Source: Flavobacteriales bacterium
GTDB lineage: Bacteria; Bacteroidota; Bacteroidia; Flavobacteriales_D; Sanyastnellaceae
Direction: 5' to 3'
DNA: 64,000 bases
NCBI GenBank assembly: GCA_947442505.1
Contig: CANEVR010000002.1
Span: forward strand, 23,852 to 87,851
Translations under genes and position numbers: made by a program
Shown here: positions 1-9,418 of the stretch, one piece after another
Layout: the number at the start of each line of letters is the position of its first letter
How positions within the stretch are numbered: position 1 is the stretch's first letter
Notes under the pieces: generated by a model
The model's input: the letters and a program-made list of their open reading frames with translations, nothing else
The model's database searches: none
Told to the model about the DNA's origin: nothing

Positions 1-2483
1 CGCAAATCAACCACATGATTTTCATGCGTTCTAAAGTCGCCAGAAACATTGGTCAAATGATACTTGTGGTATTTCAAATCTCCTATCTCAATATCACCAA
101 ACATCTCCGCAAAAGGGAGAGTGTAAACATTGTATCCTTCGTCATGGTAAGATGTCGTCTGTTGTGGCTGATTGTTGGATATGATCTTCTCTTGCCAAGC
201 AAACAATTGATCAAAATCAAGACTTCTAGATTTCAAATGAACCCGATTGGTTTCGCCTTTCTGCTGGTTGAAGTAATGGACAAAATCGCCGATCAAATCA
301 GAATTCCCAATTTGCAAATCCAAATTTTTGACATCCAAATGATCATCATCAAAGTTCATTTGAAATGATAAATTGGCCAAATCCAAATGATGACTCTTCA
401 TACTACCCTTGCTATGAAGAACATTTAGTTGCACTCGAGATAAACTATCATGAAAATGTAGATATGCATTACCATTGATACTTAATCCATCCAATTCCTC
501 CAATTGGTAATCACTTGGTAAAAACAACTGTCCTTTGTATCCGACGATGTCTCTCAGTTGAAGCCTATTACTTTTCAAATTGAAATTAACTTGAGTTGCG
601 CCTTCCGGTTTGTCTTGAAACCATAGGTCATAATGAGACAAGTTGCCTGAAAAATGAAAATCACTTTGATCTATTAGCCCGCTAAAATCAATGACTTTAA
701 AATCCTTGTCTGTTACATAAACATCAGCATGAAAATCGTGTAATCTATGAGCGTAATGTTTAAAACCAACATTGAGATCATCAATAAAAAACTCTCCTTT
801 GGGCAGATAAGCAGACTCCGTAAAACTTCTGGCAGAAGCGTTGAAATGCATTCTCATGCTCCAGTCGTTGAGCTCCTCATCCAAAGACGCAGAATCAGAT
901 CCCGTGAGTTCAAACAAATCAACGTGCTTGCTATTGATATCCAATTTTGCAACTACAGGAATTGCAGTGTGATGGACAATGGCTGGCAAATCACTGATTG
1001 ATCCCGTCATGTGAAAATCACTTTTCCCAATCTTCAAATCACAATGATCAATGTGACCGTAGTGACCATCAACCTTTAAATCAAAATCAAAATCATGAAT
1101 GGGCAGCGGGTAAAGGGAATTGATAAATCTCAAATTTTCTACTTTCAATTCCGTATAATAAGATTCATTAAGCTTCTCAATGCTCTTTTCCGGATGTGTC
1201 AAATCTATTACATCATGAAAGTTCATGGTCAATAACACTTTTCCTTCCAAATCATAAAAATCCTTTAAACCAAAAAATTTTGTAATAAAGTTCAAATCAA
1301 AATCTGAATTCAGTTTTAAATTGATGTCCGGTTCTTCAAAATTTTTCACAACTAAATCACACGAAAAAACACCAACTTCAGGTCGCATTGAAAAATCACG
1401 CAAACCAAACTCCATTGTCTCCTGATTGTGTTTGGGACCATTTGTGAAGTATCCTGAAAATGAAAGATCATTCAACTCCTTCTCCACTTCGGTATTTTCT
1501 ATAAATCCAGCTTGGCAGCCAAACTTGGCATCAATTGCTGGCATAGATCCATGAATACAACTCCCCAAAATTTTTGTTTCAAAAAATATCCTTCCTCTGT
1601 TCTCATACTTAGACAAAACCGAATCCAAATCTGATGGAGCAAGGGCAAGGAAAAGATCAAAGTTGGGCTTATTCCCTTCCAACTTGAGATCCAAAAAAAC
1701 CTCACGACTGAAATCAATACTACCTGCCAAATCAAAGGTGGCCTTTTCTAGCTCAACGGAAGTGGAGTCAATGGTTAATAATTGACTTATCTTATTAAAA
1801 TGAACATCCGTCTTCAATGCCAAATGTTTGTTTCTGAGAAAAGTCGAGTCGCCATTCATCAATAATGACATTTTAAAATGAGCATTCAAATCAAACAACG
1901 CCTCAACGGAATCAGTCTTAATGCCTGACTGAACATCATTCAAATACAAATCGATTCTCATACCGTTCTCCCTGTTCTCCTTGTTCAAATCAATATCTTT
2001 CAGAACAATAGATTTCAGCGATAGATGAAATTCCTCTTCAATGTCAGTTACTGGTTTTATAGGTTGAAAAGCATTGATAATATTAATTTCGTCTTCATTG
2101 TATTGAACCACATCACAATGACCTTGTTCTATGTGAACTTGATTGATTTCCATCTTACCACACAATATGGTCCACAGGTTAAACCCGATGTAAACATCAT
2201 TGAATTGAGCAATGGGTTTAACTGTCAGATTCTTAGACTCATGGATGCGCAAGTCTTTTAAATCAATATCAATCAAAGGGAAATCTGAGATGAAATCGAT
2301 TTCTGAATGATCAATAGAAACGTTCCCAACAAAATCTTCATTGGCCTTTTTTAGTAACTCTTGAACCAAGGAATTGTGCTGAAAATGAAGGATTACGATA
2401 ACACTAATCAAAACAGCAATAGGAACTGTCAAAAGACATATTAATCCTAATCTCAACCATTTTGGAAACTTCATTGCCGCCAT
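1..2483 (-). CDS. AsmA-like family protein, partial (3' end beyond left edge)
   Basis: An open frame runs leftward from ATG 2483 to the window edge (at least 827 codons, no stop in the stretches I translated). The N-terminus has one membrane anchor (about residues 10-30, LGLICLLTVPIAVLISVIVI), then the segment KKANEDFVGNVSI and DFPLIDIDLKDL, which matches the start of Bacteroidota AsmA/TamB-like envelope proteins. Further on the translation is a repetitive beta-rich pattern (for example LEGKVLLTMNFHDVID), typical of the long lipid-transfer groove of this family. Inferred role: inner-membrane-anchored periplasmic protein in lipid or outer-membrane homeostasis. ATG 2474 is an alternative start. 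The exact family and C-terminus cannot be judged here. Confidence 0.8.
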   Translation of the reverse strand, partial: MAAMKFPKWLRLGLICLLTVPIAVLISVIVILHFQHNSLVQELLKKANEDFVGNVSIDHSEIDFISDFPLIDIDLKDLRIHESKNLTVKPIAQFNDVYIGFNLWTILCGKMEINQVHIEQGHCDVVQYNEDEINIINAFQPIKPVTDIEEEFHLSLKSIVLKDIDLNKENRENGMRIDLYLNDVQSGIKTDSVEALFDLNAHFKMSLLMNGDSTFLRNKHLALKTDVHFNKISQLLTIDSTSVELEKATFDLAGSIDFSREVFLDLKLEGNKPNFDLFLALAPSDLDSVLSKYENRGRIFFETKILGSCIHGSMPAIDAKFGCQAGFIENTEVEKELNDLSFSGYFTNGPKHNQETMEFGLRDFSMRPEVGVFSCDLVVKNFEEPDINLKLNSDFDLNFITKFFGLKDFYDLEGKVLLTMNFHDVIDLTHPEKSIEKLNESYYTELKVENLRFINSLYPLPIHDFDFDLKVDGHYGHIDHCDLKIGKSDFHMTGSISDLPAIVHHTAIPVVAKLDINSKHVDLFELTGSDSASLDEELNDWSMRMHFNASARSFTESAYLPKGEFFIDDLNVGFKHYAHRLHDFHADVYVTDKDFKVIDFSGLIDQSDFHFSGNLSHYDLWFQDKPEGATQVNFNLKSNRLQLRDIVGYKGQLFLPSDYQLEELDGLSINGNAYLHFHDSLSRVQLNVLHSKGSMKSHHLDLANLSFQMNFDDDHLDVKNLDLQIGNSDLIGDFVHYFNQQKGETNRVHLKSRSLDFDQLFAWQEKIISNNQPQQTTSYHDEGYNVYTLPFAEMFGDIEIGDLKYHKYHLTNVSGDFRTHENHVVDL

Positions 2484-2490
2484 TCAAATC

Positions 2491-2498
2491 CGAAGATA
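2491..2498 (-). promoter_or_regulatory. -7 promoter box of the AsmA-like gene
   Basis: The minus strand reads TATCTTCG, one base off the Bacteroidota -7 consensus TAnnTTTG, seven bases before ATG 2483. No clear -33 TTG at standard spacing. Confidence 0.4.
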
Positions 2499-2622
2499 AT
2501 ATGATAAACATCGTAATTAAAGGCATCAATGGAATTTGCGGATAAAATTTATTGTTTCAATCGTAAATTTTTATTTATCCTGTATTTTTTGATTAACCAA
2601 AACAAATCTTTCAGTGAATCCA

Positions 2623-2630
2623 TATCTTAG
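2623..2630 (+). promoter_or_regulatory. -7 promoter box of acs (leaderless)
   Basis: TATCTTAG matches TAnnTT(T/A/C)G and is followed by exactly four bases (aaac) and ATG 2635. This predicts transcription starting at or very near the start codon and argues against the upstream GTG at 2614, which the promoter box would interrupt. Confidence 0.5.
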
Positions 2631-2634
2631 AAAC

Positions 2635-4542
2635 ATGAAATGCATCAGCACATTCGAAGAATATCAGCTTACTTACCAAAAAAGCATTGAGCATCCCGAA
2701 AAATTCTGGGGAAACATTGCTCAATCCTTTACTTGGAAAAGGAAATGGGATACCGTTCTAACCGGAGATTTCTCTCACGCCCAAGTAAGATGGTTTGATG
2801 GCGGACAATTGAACATCACGGAAAATGCTCTCGACCGCCACTTAAAAGACAACGGTAATCAAATTGCCTTGATATGGGAAGCCAATAATCCCAATATACC
2901 TTCCCAAACATTCACCTACGCTGAACTGCATCATGAGGTATGCATTGCTTCAGAAATGTTGCGAAGAATGGGAGTCAAAAAAGGAGATCGAGTTTGCATC
3001 TACATGGGTATGGTTCCAGAGTTGACGATTGCGGTATTGGCTTGCGCCAGAATTGGCGCCATTCACTCCGTCATCTTTGGCGGATTCAGTGCCAAAAGCA
3101 TCTCAGACCGCATTCAAGATGCACAAGCCCAATGGGTCATCACCATGGATGCTGCATTGCGAGGGAACAAGAGCATCGCCTTAAAGCCATTGGTAGATGA
3201 GGCCCTACAAGACACTAACACCGTTGAAAAAGTTCTGGTATACAACTACCTCAATACTATATATGAAGTAAAAGCCATCGACATCGATTGGAACACACTG
3301 AAGGAGGAAGTTGTTCAAGAAAACAACTTCCTTACACCAGCTGCAGCGATGGAAAGTGAAGATCCACTCTTCATTTTATACACCAGTGGTTCGACAGGAA
3401 AACCCAAAGGTGTGGTGCACAGCACAGCCGGTTACATGATTTGGACGGCCTATACTTTTTTGAATGTGTTTCAGTATGAGCCTGGACAAGTGCATTTCTG
3501 CACTGCGGATGTTGGCTGGGTTACTGGACATAGCTACTTGATTTACGGACCATTACTGAATGGTGCTACTACGGTGATGTTCGAAGGAATTCCCACCTAT
3601 CCTGATGCTGGTAGATTTTGGGATATTGTCAAAAAACACAACGTCAATATTTTCTATACGGCACCCACGGCCATTCGCAGCTTGATGTCACAAGGCAATG
3701 AGTGGTTACAAGGAAAGGATTTGAGCAGTTTAAAAGTTTTGGGAACTGTTGGTGAGCCCATCAATGAAGAAGCTTGGCAGTGGTACCATGACGAAGTGGG
3801 GAAAGGCAAATGTCCAATTGTGGATACCTTTTGGCAAACTGAAACAGGAGGGATTATGATATCGTCATTGGCTGGAGTAACCCCTTCAAAACCAGTTTTT
3901 GCGACCCTACCCATGCCAGGAGTTCACCCTGTGTTATTGGATGAAAAGGGGCAAGAGATCATGGAGAATGACATTACCGGTAACCTGTGTTTCAAATCGC
4001 CTTGGCCATCAATGATTAGAACGACCTATGGTGACCATGAACGCTGCATCATCAACTATTTCAGCACCTATCCTGGATACTATTTCACGGGAGACGGAGC
4101 ATATCGAGATGAGCAAGGAATGTATCGATTAACAGGCCGAGTGGACGATGTATTGAATGTCAGCGGGCACCGCATTGGAACAGCCGAAGTTGAAAACGCC
4201 ATAAACCACACGCCTGAAGTCATCGAAAGTGCCGTTGTAGGATATCCGCATGATATCAAAGGACAAGGCATTTTTGCCTTTGTTATTTGTGACAACCATC
4301 ATCAAATCAACATTGCGGAAAAAAAATTAGAAATACTACAAACCGTTTCGCAACAAATAGGAGCCATCGCCAAACCAGATCAAATCTTGATTGTTGCGGG
4401 CTTACCCAAAACCCGAAGCGGGAAAATCATGCGCCGCATTTTGCGCAAAATAGCTGAAGGAGAATATGAAGCCATTGGAGACACGACATCTTTGCTGGAC
4501 CCCAACGTGGTGACTGAAATTATTGCAACAATAAAAAAATAA
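2635..4542 (+). CDS. acs: acetyl-CoA synthetase (AMP-forming)
   Basis: This 635-residue protein activates acetate with ATP and CoA to acetyl-CoA through acetyl-AMP. The N-terminal ACAS domain (STFEEYQLTYQKSIEHPEKFW) is followed by the adenylation core with the P-loop-like YTSGSTGKPKG near residue 250, the WWQTE-type motif seen here as DTFWQTETGG, YYFTGDGAYRDEQG and RVDDVLNVSGHRIGTAE, and the C-terminal catalytic lysine motif PKTRSGKIMRR. Length is usual for the family. The frame is also open upstream from GTG 2614, but a -7 box at 2623-2630 favours ATG 2635. Likely monocistronic or with the small gene 49 bases downstream. Function is confident. Confidence 0.95.
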   Translation: MKCISTFEEYQLTYQKSIEHPEKFWGNIAQSFTWKRKWDTVLTGDFSHAQVRWFDGGQLNITENALDRHLKDNGNQIALIWEANNPNIPSQTFTYAELHHEVCIASEMLRRMGVKKGDRVCIYMGMVPELTIAVLACARIGAIHSVIFGGFSAKSISDRIQDAQAQWVITMDAALRGNKSIALKPLVDEALQDTNTVEKVLVYNYLNTIYEVKAIDIDWNTLKEEVVQENNFLTPAAAMESEDPLFILYTSGSTGKPKGVVHSTAGYMIWTAYTFLNVFQYEPGQVHFCTADVGWVTGHSYLIYGPLLNGATTVMFEGIPTYPDAGRFWDIVKKHNVNIFYTAPTAIRSLMSQGNEWLQGKDLSSLKVLGTVGEPINEEAWQWYHDEVGKGKCPIVDTFWQTETGGIMISSLAGVTPSKPVFATLPMPGVHPVLLDEKGQEIMENDITGNLCFKSPWPSMIRTTYGDHERCIINYFSTYPGYYFTGDGAYRDEQGMYRLTGRVDDVLNVSGHRIGTAEVENAINHTPEVIESAVVGYPHDIKGQGIFAFVICDNHHQINIAEKKLEILQTVSQQIGAIAKPDQILIVAGLPKTRSGKIMRRILRKIAEGEYEAIGDTTSLLDPNVVTEIIATIKK

Positions 4543-4591
4543 GGTCGTAAATAGATTACGATGAAGGTTCAGATTTTTGAAAAAAATTAAA

Positions 4592-4924
4592 ATGATGAAT
4601 CCTATCGTAAACAAAAAAATGATGCAAGAGGTAGTAGGTCTACCTCCTGTTACACAACATGAGTTGAAGTGGTCCAGCAACGATGGCACATTACACAAAA
4701 CAGCCATTATTGACTTAAAGAAGCATTTTGTTGCGCAGAATGGCTCCGTAATTTTCTTGAAACAAATTTGCTCCACCCTCATTCCTGAGAAGAACTTTTG
4801 CAAAACCATCGAGCAATACTGGATGCGAAAAAAAGACCATTGGGTCAGCATTCCAGAACAACAACTTCAACCTGTATCGCGCTGGGAATATTTGCCCTTT
4901 GAAGCGCCTGACTTTGCGTTTTAA
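4592..4924 (+). CDS. hypothetical protein, 110 aa
   Basis: This is not a family I recognise. The product is small and soluble, without signal peptide or membrane segment, with aromatic and charged residues typical of a folded protein (for example KDHWVSIPEQQLQPVSRWEYLPF). It follows acs by 49 bases in the same direction and may be cotranscribed. Start chosen at the first of the two ATGs at 4592; an upstream TTG at 4577 is less likely. Its TAA overlaps the stop of the opposite pirin-like gene. A 149-codon frame lies on the other strand (4402-4851) but has the residue makeup of a shadow. No function is proposed. Confidence 0.6.
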   Translation: MMNPIVNKKMMQEVVGLPPVTQHELKWSSNDGTLHKTAIIDLKKHFVAQNGSVIFLKQICSTLIPEKNFCKTIEQYWMRKKDHWVSIPEQQLQPVSRWEYLPFEAPDFAF

Positions 4925-5907
4925 TCTTCCAAAAATCCGAACTTACCAGCGTTGTAGTCGTTGATGGCTTGGCGGATCTCATCCTCCGTGTTCATCACAA
5001 ATGGTCCATAACTCACGTAAGGCTCATTCAAAGGCTCTCCGCTTAAAAATAGTAGGGTGGATTTTCGATTGGCCTTGATAACAATGTCACCTGGCTCGTT
5101 TTTCAATTGCACATAGTGATTCTCCGGAACGTTTTGTCCATTCACCTCCACTTGTCCATCTACCAGCAGCATGCCTGAATTGAAATGCGCGGGAACCTCA
5201 AAGTCGGCAACCCCTCCTTCATTCAAATGAATGTCATACATGTGAATGGGCGAAAATGTCGATGCTATTCCCTGAGTTCCTTTAAACTCTCCGGCCACCA
5301 CATACACATCACCTGCATTGTCTTTTAATTCAATTCTTGGCTTGTCCTGATGCACAATACTCTGGTACTTGGCAGGAGTCATCTTGTGCTTTTTGGGAAG
5401 ATTGATCCACAACTGAATCATTTCGAAAGCTCCGCCAGAACGGTTAAAAGTCTGCTCATGGTATTCTTTGTGCAAAACACCTCCGCCCGCTGTCATCCAT
5501 TGTATATCACCAGGTCCAATGATTCCATGATTGCCTTTGCTGTCATGGTGCTCGATAGAGCCCTTATAAGCAAATGTCACAGTTTCTATCCCGCGGTGAG
5601 GATGCACGCCCACACCTTGCGAAATATCTGAAGGAGGAAAGTTTACCTCTGCGTTAAAATCCAACAAAAAGAAAGGCGACATGCGGTCTTCAAAACCTTT
5701 TCCGCCCGGATAAAAATTCATCACCTTAAAACCATTACCCACCATGTGACGATTGGTCGGTGCAAATACACCCTCCACTCCTCTACCAGTGGATAAAGTG
5801 TTCTCAGATTCATCTGGATTATCAGCCTGTGCATTGAACCATTTGGTAGCGAATACAGCAGCCAATCCACCCAAGAGTCCTCGTTTTAAAAATTTCTTTC
5901 TATCCAT
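4921..5907 (-). CDS. pirin family protein with N-terminal signal
   Basis: This 328-residue protein is a bicupin of the pirin family. The N-terminal cupin carries the metal-site motif HPHRGIETVTFAYKGSIEHHDS and PGDIQWMTAGGGVLHKEY; the C-terminal cupin ends in LFLSGEPLNEPYVSYGPFVMNT, the usual pirin ending. Relatives act as quercetinases or iron-binding regulators. Here the first 25 residues (MDRKKFLKRGLLGGLAAVFATKWF) look like a Tat-type or membrane signal without a strict twin arginine, so the protein may be exported, unusual for pirins. Start ATG 5907 is preferred over 5937 because a TATCTTCG box lies five bases upstream and the signal begins there. The substrate is unknown. Confidence 0.88.
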   Translation of the reverse strand: MDRKKFLKRGLLGGLAAVFATKWFNAQADNPDESENTLSTGRGVEGVFAPTNRHMVGNGFKVMNFYPGGKGFEDRMSPFFLLDFNAEVNFPPSDISQGVGVHPHRGIETVTFAYKGSIEHHDSKGNHGIIGPGDIQWMTAGGGVLHKEYHEQTFNRSGGAFEMIQLWINLPKKHKMTPAKYQSIVHQDKPRIELKDNAGDVYVVAGEFKGTQGIASTFSPIHMYDIHLNEGGVADFEVPAHFNSGMLLVDGQVEVNGQNVPENHYVQLKNEPGDIVIKANRKSTLLFLSGEPLNEPYVSYGPFVMNTEDEIRQAINDYNAGKFGFLED

Positions 5908-5912
5908 GCCCA

Positions 5913-5920
5913 CGAAGATA
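5913..5920 (-). promoter_or_regulatory. -7 promoter box of the pirin-like gene
   Basis: The minus strand reads TATCTTCG, five bases before ATG 5907. It sits beside an A/T run and a TTG at 5935-5937 that is closer than standard -33 spacing. Confidence 0.4.
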
Positions 5921-5963
5921 ATTTTTTTTTGTTTCAACGACCAACATCAAAAAAAATAGCCCA

Positions 5964-5971
5964 TACCTTTG
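5964..5971 (+). promoter_or_regulatory. -7 promoter box of small ORF 5975 (leaderless)
   Basis: TACCTTTG is a perfect TAnnTTTG match, three bases before ATG 5975, supporting that the small reading frame is a real gene. Confidence 0.45.
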
Positions 5972-5974
5972 AAC

Positions 5975-6160
5975 ATGGACATCAGCATCAATACACCCGC
6001 ACTATGGACCTTTGGCACCTCGTTGGTTATTTTCTGCGCTTCATTATCACTTTCCTTACTGGAGCTCATCAGCTCAACCAAAAGTCTTGAAATCGAACTC
6101 AGTGATATGCAAGACCTTGACGAAAGCATCGTTGACAACATTAAAAACATGCGCTTTTAG
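5975..6160 (+). CDS. small membrane protein, 61 aa, hypothetical
   Basis: The frame encodes one hydrophobic helix (TFGTSLVIFCASLSLSLLELI, about residues 12-33) followed by an acidic tail (LEIELSDMQDLDESIVDNI). A perfect -7 box stands directly in front of the ATG. Its stop overlaps the end of the opposite DUF4249 gene. A frame of similar length on the other strand (5947-6150) is Ser/Met rich and looks like a shadow. No family is recognised; the gene call rests on the promoter and the orderly helix-plus-tail layout. Confidence 0.45.
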   Translation: MDISINTPALWTFGTSLVIFCASLSLSLLELISSTKSLEIELSDMQDLDESIVDNIKNMRF

Positions 6161-6993
6161 TACAAAATTTCCGACTGCCTGTATCCAGCAAAAATTCCTA
6201 AGCCATTCTTTACGTTGCTGTAAACAATTGTAGGCTCTGCAAAAGGTCCGTAACTGATATTTTCCATTGTTTTGTGGAATCGATAATAATCCTCAGAGCA
6301 GTGAATGACAATTGCTTTGTGAAAAACATTGGTGCTATCGTCGCCAGAGAAACTGGATTCACTGATGATGCTTTCTTCATCGTCTCCTGAATCAAACGCA
6401 TGCCATACATTACTGGACTGGTACCATGTTGCCGCAACAAAAGGATCATCCCATTTCTGGTAATGGATAATACGATAGTACGGTTCTTCTGAATCAAGAT
6501 TTCCCAATACTGTTTCAAATCGATATGTCACATACTGAAGATCCAAGTATTGGTTGTTTTCATTTACCTCAGTAATCCGTTCAAATGAAGCAGATCGTAT
6601 ATCAGATTGAAAATACGGTATCGTTGTTTCTGCTGAGGCTTGTGTACCGTCAGGAGTTTGAATAGTTAGTGAATACGATTCACCCGGAATGAGCTCAAAT
6701 CCTTGAACTGGTAATTCATAATACTGCGCATTGGCATTAAAAGAAAAATCCCGAGAAAACCCGCTGCCCGAGAGCACCACATGTGCATCTTGTATCATTT
6801 TCCCCTCATTGACACCATTGCTAAATACTGGATCGGACCAACGCAAATATGCGCGTACTGTATCGGTATCATCAGAAATATAACAGGACACTGTGATTTT
6901 CTGCTCTACTTTGGGCAATGGAATATCGGCTTCTTGCTCGCAACCGGAAACCACTATCCATGCAGCTATGATGAGGTAATAGAATTTTCTCAT
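6157..6993 (-). CDS. DUF4249 family lipoprotein
   Basis: This 278-residue protein starts with a lipoprotein signal (MRKFYYLIIAAWIVVSGC, lipobox VSGC, Cys18) and continues as a beta-rich periplasmic or outer-membrane domain of the DUF4249 type (KITVSCYISDDTDTVRAYLRWSDPV; VVLSGSGFSRDF; LIPGESYSLTIQTPDG). In Bacteroidota this family sits directly downstream of a TonB-dependent receptor, as here, four bases after the receptor stop, so the two form one operon and probably one surface complex. The ligand is unknown; a SusD-like role is possible but the fold is not SusD. Confidence 0.85.
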   Translation of the reverse strand: MRKFYYLIIAAWIVVSGCEQEADIPLPKVEQKITVSCYISDDTDTVRAYLRWSDPVFSNGVNEGKMIQDAHVVLSGSGFSRDFSFNANAQYYELPVQGFELIPGESYSLTIQTPDGTQASAETTIPYFQSDIRSASFERITEVNENNQYLDLQYVTYRFETVLGNLDSEEPYYRIIHYQKWDDPFVAATWYQSSNVWHAFDSGDDEESIISESSFSGDDSTNVFHKAIVIHCSEDYYRFHKTMENISYGPFAEPTIVYSNVKNGLGIFAGYRQSEILY

Positions 6994-6997
6994 TGTC

Positions 6998-9364
6998 TTA
7001 AAATTGATAGTTCCATGAAATGGATGGGATAACGGGGAATAAAGAAATTTGGCTCAAATAGTTTCGACCTGAAGATGTAGACCTAATCTCATAGAAGAAT
7101 GGATTTCTCCTGTTGTAAGCGTTGTACAAACCCACCTCTATGGTTCGTTTTGCTCGTTCCAATTGTTTGTGAAATTGTAATGCAATATCCAATCGATGAT
7201 AAGCAGCCATCCTAAAGCTATTCTTCTCTCCAAAATCTTGTACACCTGTATCGTAATATCCCGGCACACCCCATTGATCTCCGAATCCACCTGCGAAACC
7301 ACTTATACTATTGGGATCGTGTGTCAAAACATTATAATTGGCATTGGGTAATGTGATGGCCTGACCTGTTCCATATACCCAAGTTCCTGAAAAAGTAATA
7401 TTCTCTGAAACCTCGTAGATTGCTACCGCAGAAAAATCGTGGCGCCTATCATATCTCGCAAAGAAAGGCTTTCCATTGTTCAATGCATCAAATTGCAACT
7501 TGGTCCATGATAGTGTGTATCCAATCCATCCGGATAACTTCCCCGTTGGCTTTTGCAACAACAATTCTGTTCCGTACGACTCTCCCTTTCCACTGGTTAC
7601 ATTGTCTTGCCAGGAGATTTCGCTATCCTCTTCTAGCACTCCTGTATTGAGAAAACTTGCTCCCTCCTTGTAACTGAGAACGTTGTTCATCTTCTTGTAA
7701 TAACCTTCCAAGGTAATGCTCCAATCTTGCTTCGCAAAATCCTTGGTGGTTCCCAAAGCCCATTGATCAGCGCGCATGGGACTTACGTTCTCCGTTGCAG
7801 GAACCCATAAATCAGTTGGCAATCCGATACCCGTATTTGACAACAAATGCATGTATTGATTCATTCGAGAGTATCCTCCCTTTACACTCCAATGCTCATT
7901 GATCAAAAAGCGAGCATTCAGTCTGGGCTCCCATCCCCAATATGCATTGTCTTTCATGACAAAATTACTCAAGCGGTATCCCAGATTCAATTTCAATTGA
8001 TCGGACAATTTCATCTCGTCTTCTATGTACCAACCATTCTCAAAAGATTTGTACTCTTCTTTGGCAGACAAATCCCCCTCTACAAATTCGCCTTTTACCA
8101 CCACTGCACTGGGTGTAAAATGGTGCTTAATGGAACTTACACCCAATTTCATCTGGTGGCGATTGCTTAAAGCATAATCAAAATCATGTTTCAATGTCCA
8201 ATCTTGGATACCGCTGCCATAACTCAATGAAAAAGTCTCCACACCATTCTCTTTGGTCTGTGAACCTATATCAAACAAATACTTGGAATAAATCAAAGAA
8301 GTATTGCTAAACAATTTCTCATTGTAAATATGATTCCAGCGCAATGTTCCTGTTCGATTGAACCATTGGAGATAGGCTGACTCCTGATCGCCAAATTCAC
8401 TCCAAGGGCGGTAATAAAATCTGTCCTTACCCGTATATCCGCTCAAGTACAATCTGTTGTTTTTATTGACAACCCAATTCACTTTGCCGTTCAAGTCATA
8501 GAAATAATATCCTGCCTTGGCATCCCTGGGTAAAAATGGATAAATGAGGGCATCGATGTATGTTCTCCTTGCGCTCAATAAATAAGAAACCTTTCCTTTA
8601 ACGAGCGGCCCTTCGAGCATTAACCTTGCTGCAATGAGACCAAAACCAGCTTCGCCCTTGAATTTCTTCTTATCTCCATCTTTCATTTGCATGTTCAACA
8701 CGGAGGATAATCTACCACCATACCTGGAAGGGAAACCACCTTTGATCAGCTCCACGGACTTCAATGCATCGCCATTAAATGTGGAGAAAAATCCGAACAG
8801 GTGATTGGCATTGTATACGACTGCATCATCTAAAATAATGAGGTTCTGATCTGGACCGCCACCCCTAACGTAGAAACCAGAACTTCCTTCACTGCCTTTT
8901 TGTACGCCTGGCAATAACTGAATTACCTTTAACACATCTTTCTCCCCCAAAAGAACTGGTATCTTCTTGATTTGATCAACTGGAATTTCGATGGTTGACA
9001 TCTGTGTCTGTTCCGCAGTATTCAAATAACGGTTCCCTTCAATAACCAACTCCTTTTGAATCTCAGCCAACCCCATTTCCACATCTTGGCGCAAATCACC
9101 TTCCTTAATAAATAAGACAACTTCCTTGTGTCCTAAAAAACGAAAAACAACTTCAGCCGGCAATGTTTTAAATTGCAACGAATAAAATCCATATCCATTG
9201 GTTGTTGTTCCCTCCTGTTGTGCGGGACAAAACACAATAACCCCTGGCAGCAACTCGCCACTTCCAGCTTCTGTGATGGTTCCTGAGATCGTATACTTGG
9301 CTTGTGCAATGACCTGCGTCAAACCAATGAAAAAACATGCTAACAATAATAATCTTGACTTCAT
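6998..9364 (-). CDS. TonB-dependent outer-membrane receptor with CarboxypepD_reg domain
   Basis: This 788-residue receptor begins with a signal peptide (LLLLACFFIGLTQVIAQ), then a carboxypeptidase-regulatory-like domain (YTISGTITEAGSGELLPGV, to about residue 105), a plug domain (about 115-230; GVQKGSEGSSGFYVRGG, ELIKGGFPSRYGGRLSS) and a 22-strand-type beta barrel ending in aromatic Phe (SWNYQF). It takes up an unknown ligand using TonB energy. It forms an operon with the DUF4249 lipoprotein. It lacks the usual SusC length (about 1000 residues) and has no SusD partner. No promoter could be placed with confidence in the 54 bases upstream. Confidence 0.92.
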   Translation of the reverse strand: MKSRLLLLACFFIGLTQVIAQAKYTISGTITEAGSGELLPGVIVFCPAQQEGTTTNGYGFYSLQFKTLPAEVVFRFLGHKEVVLFIKEGDLRQDVEMGLAEIQKELVIEGNRYLNTAEQTQMSTIEIPVDQIKKIPVLLGEKDVLKVIQLLPGVQKGSEGSSGFYVRGGGPDQNLIILDDAVVYNANHLFGFFSTFNGDALKSVELIKGGFPSRYGGRLSSVLNMQMKDGDKKKFKGEAGFGLIAARLMLEGPLVKGKVSYLLSARRTYIDALIYPFLPRDAKAGYYFYDLNGKVNWVVNKNNRLYLSGYTGKDRFYYRPWSEFGDQESAYLQWFNRTGTLRWNHIYNEKLFSNTSLIYSKYLFDIGSQTKENGVETFSLSYGSGIQDWTLKHDFDYALSNRHQMKLGVSSIKHHFTPSAVVVKGEFVEGDLSAKEEYKSFENGWYIEDEMKLSDQLKLNLGYRLSNFVMKDNAYWGWEPRLNARFLINEHWSVKGGYSRMNQYMHLLSNTGIGLPTDLWVPATENVSPMRADQWALGTTKDFAKQDWSITLEGYYKKMNNVLSYKEGASFLNTGVLEEDSEISWQDNVTSGKGESYGTELLLQKPTGKLSGWIGYTLSWTKLQFDALNNGKPFFARYDRRHDFSAVAIYEVSENITFSGTWVYGTGQAITLPNANYNVLTHDPNSISGFAGGFGDQWGVPGYYDTGVQDFGEKNSFRMAAYHRLDIALQFHKQLERAKRTIEVGLYNAYNRRNPFFYEIRSTSSGRNYLSQISLFPVIPSISWNYQF

Positions 9365-9418
9365 AAGCGTGTCATGAACGGTAAAACCAAAAAATTATTT
9401 CATTGAATGTGCATCCAA

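Noticed and set aside
15..1001. Plus-strand frames in the first kilobase
   Set aside because: They lie opposite the long AsmA-like frame in codon register; no signal, family or promoter supports them.
4402..4851. 149-codon minus-strand frame opposite the acs 3' end and the 110-aa gene
   Set aside because: Residue makeup is Phe/Cys/Ser-rich without pattern, and it runs over the well-supported end of acs; treated as a shadow.
6998..9364. SusC of the glycan locus
   Set aside because: The receptor is paired with DUF4249, is shorter than SusC, has no SusD next to it, lies 7 kb away and has no copy of the operator.
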